64,000 nt of DNA from PMG-095 sp049324695. GTDB lineage: Bacteria > Myxococcota_A > Polyangia > Polyangiales > Polyangiaceae. The notes below the pieces were generated by a model. That model did no database searches, was not told the DNA's origin, and saw only the letters and a program-made list of their open reading frames with translations. Position 1 is the first letter of the stretch. Each line of letters starts with the position of its first letter. Location: the NCBI GenBank assembly GCA_049324695.1, contig JBMOMJ010000005.1, positions 62,001 through 126,000 of the forward strand, given 5' to 3'. Shown here one piece after another: positions 51,437-60,715 of this stretch. Made by a program: the position numbers and the translations under genes.

Positions 51437-52811
51437 CCGCCCACTCCGCTTCGGCTTCGGTGATGGCCGAGAGCACTCGTTCGCGAGCCGGACCGCCGAT
51501 GAGCGAGCGGCGTTCCACTGCGGCAGCGGGATCGAGGGCACTGCGCAACTCCGGGCCAGTCAACGAAGCGTGCGCAGCGCGCAAGACTTCTTCGGGTAGC
51601 TCGCCGAGCTGCACACCACGCTGCTCGGCTTCACGCACGAGGCCGCCGACCACGTGATGTGCATCGCGGAATGGCAGACCGCGCTGAACCAAGAAATCCG
51701 CCAGATCGGTGGCGCACAGGTGCCCGCGATCCAACGCGCGACGCATGGTTTCGCGTTGAAACGTCGCAGTTAGAATTGCACCGGTCAGCGCGCGCACGCT
51801 CACCTCGGCGCACTCGAACGCGTCGAAAATGGGCCGTTTGTCCTCTTGTAGGTCGCGCCCGTAGCCAAACGCGAGGCTCTTTTCCAAGACGAGCAGGCTG
51901 GTGAGTGAACCCATCAAGCGTGCCGCCTTGCCGCGCACGAGCTCGGCGACATCCGGATTCTTTTTCTGCGGCATCATCGAAGAGCTGGTCGAAAACGCGT
52001 CACTCAACGTCATGAAACCGTATTCGACGGTCGACCACAGCACGATCTCCTCACCGATTCGCGACAGGTGCACGCCGAGGATGGACAGCGCCGAAGCGAT
52101 CTCCATCAAGAAATCCCGGCTGCCGGTGGCATCGATGGAGTTTCGCATGGGTCGATCGAAGCCGAGCTGGGTGGCGACGAAGGCGCGATCCAACGCAAAG
52201 CCGGTACCCGCGACGGCTCCGGCGCCAAGCGGTGACTCGTTGGCACGCAACAGCGCGTCGTCGAGCCGCCCCCGATCGCGCAACAAGAGCTCCTGCCAGG
52301 CCATCAAATGATGCGACAGACGACTTGGCTGGGCGCGCTGCAGGTGTGTATACGCCGGCATCAACGTATCGATTTCACCACGCGCTCGCTCGAGGATCGC
52401 CGTGCCGAGATCGGTCAGCGCCGCCCGCAGCTCCTGCCCGCGACGCCGGCAGTACAAACGCAGATCGGTCGCAACCTGGTCGTTGCGCGAGCGACCGGTG
52501 TGCAGCTTGCCGCCCACGCTGCCCACGAGAGCCGTAAGACGTGCCTCGATGTTCATGTGCACGTCTTCTTTTTCGCGCTCCCACACGAACGTGCCGCCTT
52601 TGATTTCGCCCGCGATGCGCTCGAGGCCGGACACGATGCTATCGGCCTCGGCGGCAGTCAAAACGCCTGCGCGGACGAGACCGCGCGCATGCGCGATGGA
52701 CCCCTGAATATCTTCTGCCCAGAGCTCGCTATCGATATCGACACTCGTGTTGAGGCGCTCCATCGCCGCATCGATCGCCTGAGGAAGCCTGCCGCCGCGC
52801 GCTACTGTCAT
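51429..52811 (-). CDS. argH: Argininosuccinate lyase
   Basis: It releases arginine and fumarate from argininosuccinate, the final step of arginine synthesis. It is 460 residues, ATG start at 52811 with AGGA about 8 bp before it. Conserved blocks are VDIDSELWAEDIQGSIAHA, HTGRSRNDQVATDLR, TYLQR-type THLQRAQP and the signature SSMMPQKKNPD (near residue 280). It follows thrB by 32 bp, likely in one transcript, so arginine and threonine synthesis genes are paired. Confidence 0.95.
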   Translation of the reverse strand: MTVARGGRLPQAIDAAMERLNTSVDIDSELWAEDIQGSIAHARGLVRAGVLTAAEADSIVSGLERIAGEIKGGTFVWEREKEDVHMNIEARLTALVGSVGGKLHTGRSRNDQVATDLRLYCRRRGQELRAALTDLGTAILERARGEIDTLMPAYTHLQRAQPSRLSHHLMAWQELLLRDRGRLDDALLRANESPLGAGAVAGTGFALDRAFVATQLGFDRPMRNSIDATGSRDFLMEIASALSILGVHLSRIGEEIVLWSTVEYGFMTLSDAFSTSSSMMPQKKNPDVAELVRGKAARLMGSLTSLLVLEKSLAFGYGRDLQEDKRPIFDAFECAEVSVRALTGAILTATFQRETMRRALDRGHLCATDLADFLVQRGLPFRDAHHVVGGLVREAEQRGVQLGELPEEVLRAAHASLTGPELRSALDPAAAVERRSLIGGPARERVLSAITEAEAEWAAT

Positions 52812-52843
52812 GGTTCGATTCCTGTTTCTGGGGTACTCACATT

Positions 52844-53812
52844 TCAAATTCGAGCGAGACTCGCGAATGCACTCGAGAAAGCTCCCGAACGCAGCGCCGT
52901 CAACCGCTCTAGAAAGCGCCGATAGTCGCGCGCCGGAGCTTGCCCGGGCTGCGCCCGCAGCTCGAAATCGGTGATGCGTGTCGTCGCAAAGCGCAGGCAA
53001 GCAAGCGCGCCTTCGACCGGCAACGCGGCGCGTTCGGCCGCTGTCAGGGGGCGCACGCGAGCGTAACCACGAAACATCGCTTCGACGTGAGGCACGACTA
53101 ACGCGTCCGTGTAGCACCACGCGAGTGCGGTCACCATCAGGTCGTAGGCGAAGGTGCCCCACGCCACGCTTTCGAAGTCCAGCAACGCCGAAATCTCAGG
53201 GCCGCGCCAGAGCACGTTGTCGCGGAACAAGTCGCCGTGACAAATGCCGCGCGGCAGCTCCGCGTTTCGTTGTGGCAGATAGTCGGCATAGTACGCGCGA
53301 ATCTCAGCCAGCGCCGGGCCGAGCCGCGCCGGGCCTTCGCGTTCGACGCGCTCGAGGCGCTCGAGCATGTCATCGGGGCGAAAGCGTCCAGGGCCGAGGG
53401 GCTGAACGTCGCCGCTCGCCAGATGTACTTCGGCGAGCGCCGCACCCACCGCCGCGCAGTGATCGCCCGTCACGCTGCGTAGGCACAACCAGTCGCCGTC
53501 TACCCAGGGGAACACCGCGAATGCCTTGTTGTCGTGCAACAAGACACGCTCACCAGCGGCGGTAGCGCACGGTGCCACCACACGCGCCCCGCGCCGCGCC
53601 AGTGTTGCCAACAATTCAACTTCGACGCGAGCGCCAGCGAGCGGCTGCTCTTCGTAGAGCCGAGCAAAATAGCGTGTTCCGTCGAGAGTCGTCAGTCGAA
53701 AATTCGAATTGACGGATCCGTGTGCGAGCGGCTCGATCGCCGAGAGTTCGAGCCCGAACGCTGCACACAGCGCCCGAGCATTTTCGAGGGAAAGGTGCGT
53801 CAAAAGAGCCAT
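52844..53812 (-). CDS. thrB: Homoserine kinase (APH-fold type)
   Basis: It phosphorylates homoserine in threonine synthesis. This is the aminoglycoside-phosphotransferase-fold (ThrB2-like) kinase of about 320 residues found in Pseudomonas and relatives, not the GHMP type. The ATG at 53812 is chosen because the protein then starts MALLTHLSLENARAL; longer in-frame upstream starts exist. Seen: LAHGSVNSNFRL (ATP loop), the catalytic loop ICHGDLFRDNVL (near 190) and the metal-binding LLDFESVAWG. It is upstream of argH and divergent from the GH3 gene. Confidence 0.87.
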   Translation of the reverse strand: MALLTHLSLENARALCAAFGLELSAIEPLAHGSVNSNFRLTTLDGTRYFARLYEEQPLAGARVEVELLATLARRGARVVAPCATAAGERVLLHDNKAFAVFPWVDGDWLCLRSVTGDHCAAVGAALAEVHLASGDVQPLGPGRFRPDDMLERLERVEREGPARLGPALAEIRAYYADYLPQRNAELPRGICHGDLFRDNVLWRGPEISALLDFESVAWGTFAYDLMVTALAWCYTDALVVPHVEAMFRGYARVRPLTAAERAALPVEGALACLRFATTRITDFELRAQPGQAPARDYRRFLERLTALRSGAFSSAFASLARI

Positions 53813-53944
53813 CGCGCTCGCCCCGTTACCACCGCTCCGCCCAGGTTTCGATGGCATCCGAGAAAATTGCGAACATTGCCTGATTTCCGAGAACTGCATG
53901 CCGATTCCTGCACCCTCACCTGCCCCAAAACGGTCTAATGGCGA

Positions 53945-56179
53945 GTGACTTTGCTTCATCGCCTGATGGCGAGCGCTGTGCTGATTGCGGGCGTGTGTGC
54001 AACCAACTGCCAACGCCCAGGCTGCGTTCCTCCACATTCAACCGCCCGGAGCTCCGTGACTGATTCGCCTGCAGAAAAACCCAGCGACCTCGGCCCTCCA
54101 CCGCGCGCGACAGCGTTCCTCGATCCGGAGCTGCCGGATGAACAGCGCTTGGACGTGCTGCTCTCCGAAATGACGCGCGACGAGAAGGTCGCGTGCTTGG
54201 GCACACGGCCAGCGGTTCCACGTCTTGGGATCCAAGCCAGTGACCACGTCGAGGGCTTGCACGGGCTCGCGCTCGGTGGCCCAGGGCGTTGGGGTGGCGA
54301 TGAGCCCGTAGCGACCACCAGCTTCCCGCAGTCGATAGGTCTTGCCCAAACTTGGAACGCGGAGCTCCTTCAACGCATCGCCGCGGCTGAGGGCCGAGAA
54401 GCTCGCTACGCCTTCCATGTGAAGCAGCGTGGCGGTTTGGTGATCCGCGCACCAAACGCCGATCTCGGTCGCGATCCGCGCTGGGGCCGCACCGAGGAGT
54501 GCTACGGCGAAGACGCTTTCCTCACTTCGCGCCTAGTGACCGCCTTCGTGCGCGGTTTGCAAGGCGACCACCCGCGCTACTGGCAAGCCGCGTCCTTGAT
54601 GAAGCACTTCCTCGCGAATAGCAACGAGGACGAGCGCGACACCACGTCATCGAACTTCGATGAGCGCGTGTTCTACGAGTACTACTCGGCGCCGTTTCGA
54701 CACGGCATCGAGGCGGGGCACTCACGCGCCTTTATGGCGGCATACAATCTGTACAACGACGAGCCGTGCACGGTGCACCCTGTGCTCCGCAACGTGACCA
54801 TGCAGCGTTGGGGTAATGACGGCATCATCTGCACGGACGCCGGAGCGCTCGGCAACCTCGTGAATAGCCAACGCCGCTACAGCGAGCTCCCAGCCGCAGC
54901 CGCCGCAGCGGTGCGCGCCGGCATCACGCAGTTTCTCGACAAGTTCAGCGAGGCAGTGCACGAGGCGCTGAATCAGGGCTTGCTGAGCGAGGCCGAGCTC
55001 GACGACGCCGTGCGCCGCAACTTCCGCGTGATGTTGAAGTTGGGATTGCTCGACCCCACCGACCGCGTTCCGTACGCGCAGATCGACGCTCGCAAGGTGC
55101 CTTGGGAAAGCGCCGAACACCGCGAGCTCGCGCTGGAGGCTACGCGTCAATCGATCGTGCTCCTGAAGAACTCCGAAGGGCTCCTGCCGCTGGATCCGAA
55201 ACAACTCAAACGCGTGCTCGTAGTCGGCCGGCGCGCGGAGGAAGTGCTGCTCGACTGGTACAGTGGAACGCCGCCGTACGCCGTAACGCCGCTCGCAGCG
55301 CTCGAACGAAGGTTTGGGCCCGGCGTGGAGGTGTCCTTTGCACGCGACAACGAAAAAGGCAGGGCCGCGGAGCTCGCGCAACGAGCGGATCTAGTCATCG
55401 CGTGTGTCGGCAATCACCCCACGGGCGACGCCGGCTGGGCGCAAGTCACGCTGCCGAGCTACGGCAAAGAAGCCGTCGATCGCAAGTCGCTAGATCTCGA
55501 GGACGAGGCGCTGCTGCAAGCCGTACATCGCGAAAACCAACGCATGGTGGTGGTGCTGATGGCAAACTTCCCCTACGCCATCCATTGGACGGCGGAGCAC
55601 GTGCCCGCAATCGTACTGATGACACACGCGAGCCAAGAGCAAGGCAACGGCTTGGCGGACGTCCTGCTCGGCACCTACAACCCCGGCGGGCGCTTGGTGC
55701 AAACCTGGCCACGCTCGCTCGACGACCTACCGCCCGTACTCGATTATGACCTCTCCCACGGTCGCACGTACATGTATGCGAAGCGGCCTCCGCTGTTTCC
55801 GTTCGGCTTCGGACTCAGCTACACTCGCTTCGAGCTCGAAGGTTTGCGTGCCACCAATACGCGCCTCGATCCGTCGAACCCGTTGCGCTTCAGCGTCAAC
55901 CTCAAGAACGTCGGCGCTCGCAGCGGCGATCACGTCGTGCAACTCTACGTACGCCGCCCCGCTTCGAAGATCGCGCGACCTCAGCAGGAGTTGAAAGGCT
56001 TCGCGCGCGTTTCACTCGCCGCCGGAGCGAGTCAGCTCGTCGGCTTCGAGCTCACACAGGCCGATCTCAGCCATTGGGATGTGGCAACGCAGCGTTTTCT
56101 GGTCGAGCCCGGCCCTCTCGAGATCCGCGTGGGGCACTCTTCGGCCGACATCGCCGAGAAAATCAGCCTCAATCTATGA
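53945..56179 (+). CDS. Exported GH3 beta-glucosidase/beta-xylosidase-like enzyme
   Basis: A 744-residue glycoside hydrolase of family 3. The GTG start at 53945 (or ATG at 53966) gives a signal-like N-terminus. Conserved features are DHVEGLHGLA and FPQSIGLAQTW in the TIM barrel, GRDPRWGRTEECYGEDAF, and the nucleophile Asp in ICTDAGALG (about residue 297). The second domain has QSIVLLKNSEGLLPL, and a fibronectin-III-like end (VVQLYVRRP) closes the protein. It cleaves beta-linked glucose or xylose from oligosaccharides, substrate not readable. It is divergent from thrB. Confidence 0.9.
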   Translation: MTLLHRLMASAVLIAGVCATNCQRPGCVPPHSTARSSVTDSPAEKPSDLGPPPRATAFLDPELPDEQRLDVLLSEMTRDEKVACLGTRPAVPRLGIQASDHVEGLHGLALGGPGRWGGDEPVATTSFPQSIGLAQTWNAELLQRIAAAEGREARYAFHVKQRGGLVIRAPNADLGRDPRWGRTEECYGEDAFLTSRLVTAFVRGLQGDHPRYWQAASLMKHFLANSNEDERDTTSSNFDERVFYEYYSAPFRHGIEAGHSRAFMAAYNLYNDEPCTVHPVLRNVTMQRWGNDGIICTDAGALGNLVNSQRRYSELPAAAAAAVRAGITQFLDKFSEAVHEALNQGLLSEAELDDAVRRNFRVMLKLGLLDPTDRVPYAQIDARKVPWESAEHRELALEATRQSIVLLKNSEGLLPLDPKQLKRVLVVGRRAEEVLLDWYSGTPPYAVTPLAALERRFGPGVEVSFARDNEKGRAAELAQRADLVIACVGNHPTGDAGWAQVTLPSYGKEAVDRKSLDLEDEALLQAVHRENQRMVVVLMANFPYAIHWTAEHVPAIVLMTHASQEQGNGLADVLLGTYNPGGRLVQTWPRSLDDLPPVLDYDLSHGRTYMYAKRPPLFPFGFGLSYTRFELEGLRATNTRLDPSNPLRFSVNLKNVGARSGDHVVQLYVRRPASKIARPQQELKGFARVSLAAGASQLVGFELTQADLSHWDVATQRFLVEPGPLEIRVGHSSADIAEKISLNL

Positions 56180-56406
56180 AACGGCGCGATAAAACGGAAC
56201 CGCGGCACTTGCGCTCCGCCAAGCCCGGATTTACCTGACAAGTGCGAAAAGCTACGGACACGGCCGCACCTTTTCTTGTTGCAGACAGGCTACACTCGAG
56301 TCGAAAACGCTAGCTTCTCGACGTTCCGCGTACGGCGGGAGTAGCGCCGGGGCCAAGTGACCCGGCCACGGATCCGTGCCAGATTTCAAGGCGTCCCCCC
56401 GCACTC

Positions 56407-58080
56407 ATGCCAGAGATTTTCGGAAACACCACAGGCCTCGCCCCGAGCTCAATCAAGACTCTCGAGCGCATTTACCGCCGCAGGGTTCCCAACGACCGCA
56501 TCGTGACGCACGAGCTGGTGCGTTCGCTGGTCGACGCTTCGAACGAGACCAAGCGCCAAGTGGGTGCGCTGGTGCATCGCTCGGGAGAAGTTGATTGCGT
56601 TGTCGTCGGTCATGCAACAGGGCTGTTGCTGCCGGACATTGGCCGTCTGCGCGCAGCCGAGGGGCGATTTCGCGCGCTGCGCTTGGTGCACACGCACTTG
56701 TTCGGTGAGCCACTCACGCGAGACGATTTGGTCGATCTCACGCGGCTGCGGCTCGATTTGATCGCGGCGATTCAGCTCACTCCCGAAGGTGAACCGCGCT
56801 CGCTGACCTGGGCCTACAATGTGCCCTCGCGCGACGAGAATGCACGGCCGTACGAAATCGTTCCGCCGCAACCCTACGGAAAAGAGCAGCCCCACTTTGG
56901 CGAGCTGATAAGCTCGCTCGAAGCGGAGTTCGGCGAGCTCCGGCGTGCACGCGTCGTGCGTGGCAAAGACGGGCGCGCGATTCTGGTGCACGTCGCCGAC
57001 AAACGCCGAACGGGCGCCCTGAATCGCGCCAAAGCCGAGCTGGCAGAGCTCTTGAGCCTGTCGGAAACGGCCGGCGTCGACGTAGCCGATTCGGTCATTC
57101 AGGTGCGCGAGCATCCCGATCCACGCTTCGTGGTTGGCCGCGGCAAGCTCGATGAAATCGTGATGCGCGCCATCGATCTCGATGCCGAGACGTTGATTTT
57201 CGACTGTGAGCTCAGCCCGTCACAAGCGAGCAGCCTCGCGAAGCAAACGGATCTCAAGATCATCGATCGCACCCAGTTGATCTTGGATATCTTTGCTCAA
57301 CGCGCCGAATCGCGCGATGGCAAGCTGCAAGTCGAGCTGGCCCAGCTCAAGTACGCGCTTCCTCGCTTGCAGCAGAAGGATGACTCATTGTCACGCCTCA
57401 CCGGTGGCATCGGCGGTCGTGGTCCCGGTGAAACCAAGCTCGAAATCGGTCGTCGTCGAGCACGTGAGCGCGTGCACCGGCTGGAGAAGGAGCTGGAGTC
57501 CCTGGGAGCGCAACGGCGCGAGCGCCGCAAACGCCGTCGCGAAGGCGATCTGCCCGTGGTTGCACTTGTCGGCTACACCAACGCGGGCAAAAGCACGCTG
57601 CTCAATACGCTGACCCAGGCCGGCGTCTTGGCGGAGGACAAGCTGTTCGCCACATTGGATCCACGCGCGCGGCGCTTGCTGTTGCCGAACGCCCGCAACG
57701 TGGTGCTGAGCGACACGGTGGGTTTCATTCGCCGCATGCCCAAAGATCTGTTCGCGGCGTTTCGAGCCACCTTCGAAGAAGCCACCGACGCTGACGTGCT
57801 CGTCGAAGTGGTGGACGTGAGTGATCCCGAACACGAAGAGCACCTGGAGACCACCACCAGCGTGCTGACCGAGCTCGGCTTGGAGCTCACTCCGCGCGTG
57901 CGTGTGTTCAACAAGGTCGACCGCCTCGAAGCCAGCGAAAAAGCGGCGCTAGAGCAGCAGCCCGGTAGCATTTGTGTGAGCGCGCTCGACAAACACGGTA
58001 TTTTGCCGCTATTGAGTGCGCTCGCGAAGTTGTTACCAGCGTCGCCCTCCGACGCCGAATCCCTGGCAGCCGCCGGTTAA
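56407..58080 (+). CDS. hflX: GTPase HflX with N-terminal JAB-like extension
   Basis: A ribosome-associated GTPase that rescues or splits stalled ribosomes. It is 557 residues, about 130 more than E. coli HflX (426). The extra N-terminal domain (MPEIFGNTTGLAPSSIKTLERIYRRR onward, to about 160) contains VHTHLFGEPLTRDD, like the HxHxxG...D pattern of JAB/JAMM domains. This long form is known from several phyla. The HflX core has FVVGRGKLDEI, the glycine-rich RGPGETKLE, G1 GYTNAGKST (about 388), DTVGFIRRMP and NKVD. It is followed 4 bp later by the GH2 gene. Confidence 0.93.
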   Translation: MPEIFGNTTGLAPSSIKTLERIYRRRVPNDRIVTHELVRSLVDASNETKRQVGALVHRSGEVDCVVVGHATGLLLPDIGRLRAAEGRFRALRLVHTHLFGEPLTRDDLVDLTRLRLDLIAAIQLTPEGEPRSLTWAYNVPSRDENARPYEIVPPQPYGKEQPHFGELISSLEAEFGELRRARVVRGKDGRAILVHVADKRRTGALNRAKAELAELLSLSETAGVDVADSVIQVREHPDPRFVVGRGKLDEIVMRAIDLDAETLIFDCELSPSQASSLAKQTDLKIIDRTQLILDIFAQRAESRDGKLQVELAQLKYALPRLQQKDDSLSRLTGGIGGRGPGETKLEIGRRRARERVHRLEKELESLGAQRRERRKRRREGDLPVVALVGYTNAGKSTLLNTLTQAGVLAEDKLFATLDPRARRLLLPNARNVVLSDTVGFIRRMPKDLFAAFRATFEEATDADVLVEVVDVSDPEHEEHLETTTSVLTELGLELTPRVRVFNKVDRLEASEKAALEQQPGSICVSALDKHGILPLLSALAKLLPASPSDAESLAAAG

Positions 58081-58084
58081 TAAA

Positions 58085-60697
58085 ATGGGCTTACCGAACT
58101 CGGAGCGTTCGCCTCGCGAGCGCGAGTCGTTCAATTCCAATTTTCGTTTCATTCGCGGGGAAGCGCCCGACGCATGCGAGAGCCTCGGTTATCAGGCATT
58201 GAAGCCGTGGCTGCTCGCGACCGGCGTCGAGCTGATCAACGAAGGAGTCGCCAAACCCGCGCGTCCTGCGGGGCGGCCTGGCGCAGACGTCAGCTACGTC
58301 CGCAAAGACTTCGACGATAGTTCGTGGCGCGTAGTCAACGTGCCTCACGACTACGCCATCGAAGGTCCTTTCAGCCAGGAGCTCGCCGGTGAAACTGCGA
58401 AGCTACCGTGGACCGGAGTGGCCTGGTATCGCAAACGCTTTTTCGTGCCGGAGAGCGATCGCGGGCGTCGCATTGGCCTCGAGATCGACGGAGCGATGTC
58501 GTTCTCGGCGGTGTTCGTCAACGGAACTTTAGTGGGCGGTTGGCCTTATGGCTACTCTAGCTTCTGCCTCGATCTCAGCGACGTGCTCGATTTCGGTGCC
58601 GACAATGTCATCGCCATTCGTTTAGAAAACCCGCCGACCTCGTCGCGCTGGTATCCCGGCGCAGGCCTTTATCGCAATCTGTGGCTCGAAAAGACCGAGC
58701 CCGTGCACGTTGCACACTGGGGAGTCTTCGTCACCACGCCGCGAGTCAGCGAAAAATCCGCGCAAGTGAACGTGGATGTCACGCTCGAGAACGAGTCCGC
58801 CAGCGAGGTCGAGCTCAGCCTATCGACCAGCATTCATCGCCTGTCGTCCGAGGGTCGGCCGGAAGCTGAGATCGAAGCCGAAGCCGAGCGCTTCACCTTG
58901 AAGATCCCGGCTGGCAAACAAGCGCTACGCACGCATTCCGTCGAAATCAAAAAGCCGAAGCTCTGGAGTTTGACGAAGCCACGCCGCTACGTCGCGGTCA
59001 CGCGCGTCGAACTCGATGGCCGCCTAGTGGATGTGGTGGAGACGCCGTTCGGCATTCGCAGCATTCGCTTCGACGCGGACAAAGGCTTTTTCCTAAACGA
59101 AGAACACGTGCCGCTTCAAGGCGTGTGTATGCACAGTGATCTTGGCGCGCTCGGGATCGCCGTGCACGTCACCGGCATTCAGCGGCAGCTCGAGATTTTG
59201 CGGGCCATGGGTGTGAACGCAATTCGCACGAGCCACAATCCACCAGCGCCCGAGCTGCTCGAGCTCTGCGACCGCATGGGTTTGTTGGTGATGGACGAAG
59301 CCTTCGACTGTTGGCGGCGCGGAAAAAAGACGCCCGACGGTTTGAAGGAAGGCGATCCGGGTTTTCGCTATTTCGACTACGCCACGGTGTTCGACGACTG
59401 GCACGAACGCGACCTGCGCGCGCTGGTTCGCCGGGATCGCAATCATCCCTGCGTCGTGATGTGGAGTATCGGCAATGAGGTCATCGAGCAGTGGTACGTG
59501 GACGGGTGGAAGCTCGCTTGTCGCCTCGCCGGCATCGTGCGCGAAGAAGATCGCTCGCGCCCGATCACGTCCGCGTTCAATGGTGAGCAGGCGGCGTACA
59601 GCGGCTTTCAAACCGCCGTCGACGTGGTTGGCTTCAACTATAAGCCTGAGGCCTACGCGCCATTTCACGCGAGCAATCCGTGCATGCCCGTGCTCGGCAG
59701 CGAAACCGCTTCAACGCTCAGCACACGCGGCGAGTACTTCTTTCCCGTCAGCGACGACAAGCATCACGGCCAGGTAAACTTCCAGGTCAGCTCCTATGAC
59801 CTCTCGACTGCTCCCTGGGCGTTCACGCCCGACCAGGAGTTTCGCGGTCTGGACCAAGCGCCATTCGCGGCCGGCGAGTTCGTGTGGACTGGCTTCGACT
59901 ACCTGGGCGAACCCACGCCATACAACTCGGACTCGACCAATCTATTGAACTTTTCGAAGGCTGAAGACCGCGCGCGCATGGCCGAGGATCTCGCTCGGCT
60001 AGGTCGCATCGAAGTGCCATCGCGCAGCTCGTACTTCGGCATCATCGATTTGGCGGGCTTCCCCAAGGACCGTTTCTACATCTATCAAGCGCGCTGGCGC
60101 CCCGACCTGCGCATGGCGCACATCCTTCCGCACTGGAACTGGCCGGAGCGCGTCGGCGAGGTCACGCCTGTGCACGTGTACTCAGCGGGCGACGAAGCCG
60201 AGCTCTTCCTCAATGGCCGCTCGCTCGGCAAGCGCAAACGCAAGGCCCTCGAGTATCGCTTCCGTTGGGACGACGTCGTGTACGAGCCGGGTGAGCTCAA
60301 AGTCGTGGTCACCAAAGGCGGCAAGAAGTGGGCAACCGCCAGGCAGCGCACCACGGGCAGCGCCAGCCAGGTTCGGCTCGGTGCCGAGCGCACCAGCTTG
60401 CGCGCTGACGGCAGCGATCTCGCGTTCGTGACCGCAGCCATCTGCGACCACGCCGGGCTGACGGTGCCACGCAGCCACGTGCCGCTCAGCTTCGAGCTCG
60501 AAGGGCCCGGCGACGTGATCGCTGTCGACAACGGCGATCCGACTAGCTTCGAGCCGTTTCAAAGCTTGCAGCGCAAGACCTTCAATGGTCTCGCCCTGGT
60601 CGTGGTGCGCACCCGCCGTGAAGCGGGGCGCATCACACTTCGCGCGCGCGCGGCCGGGTTAACCAGCGGGACGCTCACGCTCCAAAGCGAAAGCTGA
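58085..60697 (+). CDS. GH2 beta-galactosidase-like hydrolase
   Basis: An 870-residue family 2 glycoside hydrolase. The start at 58085 lies 4 bp after the hflX stop, with no good Shine-Dalgarno, so re-initiation is likely. Domain order: sugar-binding domain (WRVVNVPHDYAIEGPF, GVAWYRKRF), immunoglobulin-like domain, TIM barrel with acid/base Glu in WSIGNEV (about 464) and nucleophile Glu in LGSETAST (about 538), and C-terminal DUF4982 and GH2 C-terminal domains. No signal peptide was seen, so the enzyme may be cytosolic. The substrate could be a beta-galactoside or related sugar. Confidence 0.9.
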   Translation: MGLPNSERSPRERESFNSNFRFIRGEAPDACESLGYQALKPWLLATGVELINEGVAKPARPAGRPGADVSYVRKDFDDSSWRVVNVPHDYAIEGPFSQELAGETAKLPWTGVAWYRKRFFVPESDRGRRIGLEIDGAMSFSAVFVNGTLVGGWPYGYSSFCLDLSDVLDFGADNVIAIRLENPPTSSRWYPGAGLYRNLWLEKTEPVHVAHWGVFVTTPRVSEKSAQVNVDVTLENESASEVELSLSTSIHRLSSEGRPEAEIEAEAERFTLKIPAGKQALRTHSVEIKKPKLWSLTKPRRYVAVTRVELDGRLVDVVETPFGIRSIRFDADKGFFLNEEHVPLQGVCMHSDLGALGIAVHVTGIQRQLEILRAMGVNAIRTSHNPPAPELLELCDRMGLLVMDEAFDCWRRGKKTPDGLKEGDPGFRYFDYATVFDDWHERDLRALVRRDRNHPCVVMWSIGNEVIEQWYVDGWKLACRLAGIVREEDRSRPITSAFNGEQAAYSGFQTAVDVVGFNYKPEAYAPFHASNPCMPVLGSETASTLSTRGEYFFPVSDDKHHGQVNFQVSSYDLSTAPWAFTPDQEFRGLDQAPFAAGEFVWTGFDYLGEPTPYNSDSTNLLNFSKAEDRARMAEDLARLGRIEVPSRSSYFGIIDLAGFPKDRFYIYQARWRPDLRMAHILPHWNWPERVGEVTPVHVYSAGDEAELFLNGRSLGKRKRKALEYRFRWDDVVYEPGELKVVVTKGGKKWATARQRTTGSASQVRLGAERTSLRADGSDLAFVTAAICDHAGLTVPRSHVPLSFELEGPGDVIAVDNGDPTSFEPFQSLQRKTFNGLALVVVRTRREAGRITLRARAAGLTSGTLTLQSES

Positions 60698-60715
60698 GAG
60701 CTCGAGCGCCCGGGC

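Noticed and set aside
52790..52845. tRNA-like T-arm (GGTTCGATTCC) before argH
   Set aside because: No pairing acceptor or anticodon stem; the bases belong to the argH start region.
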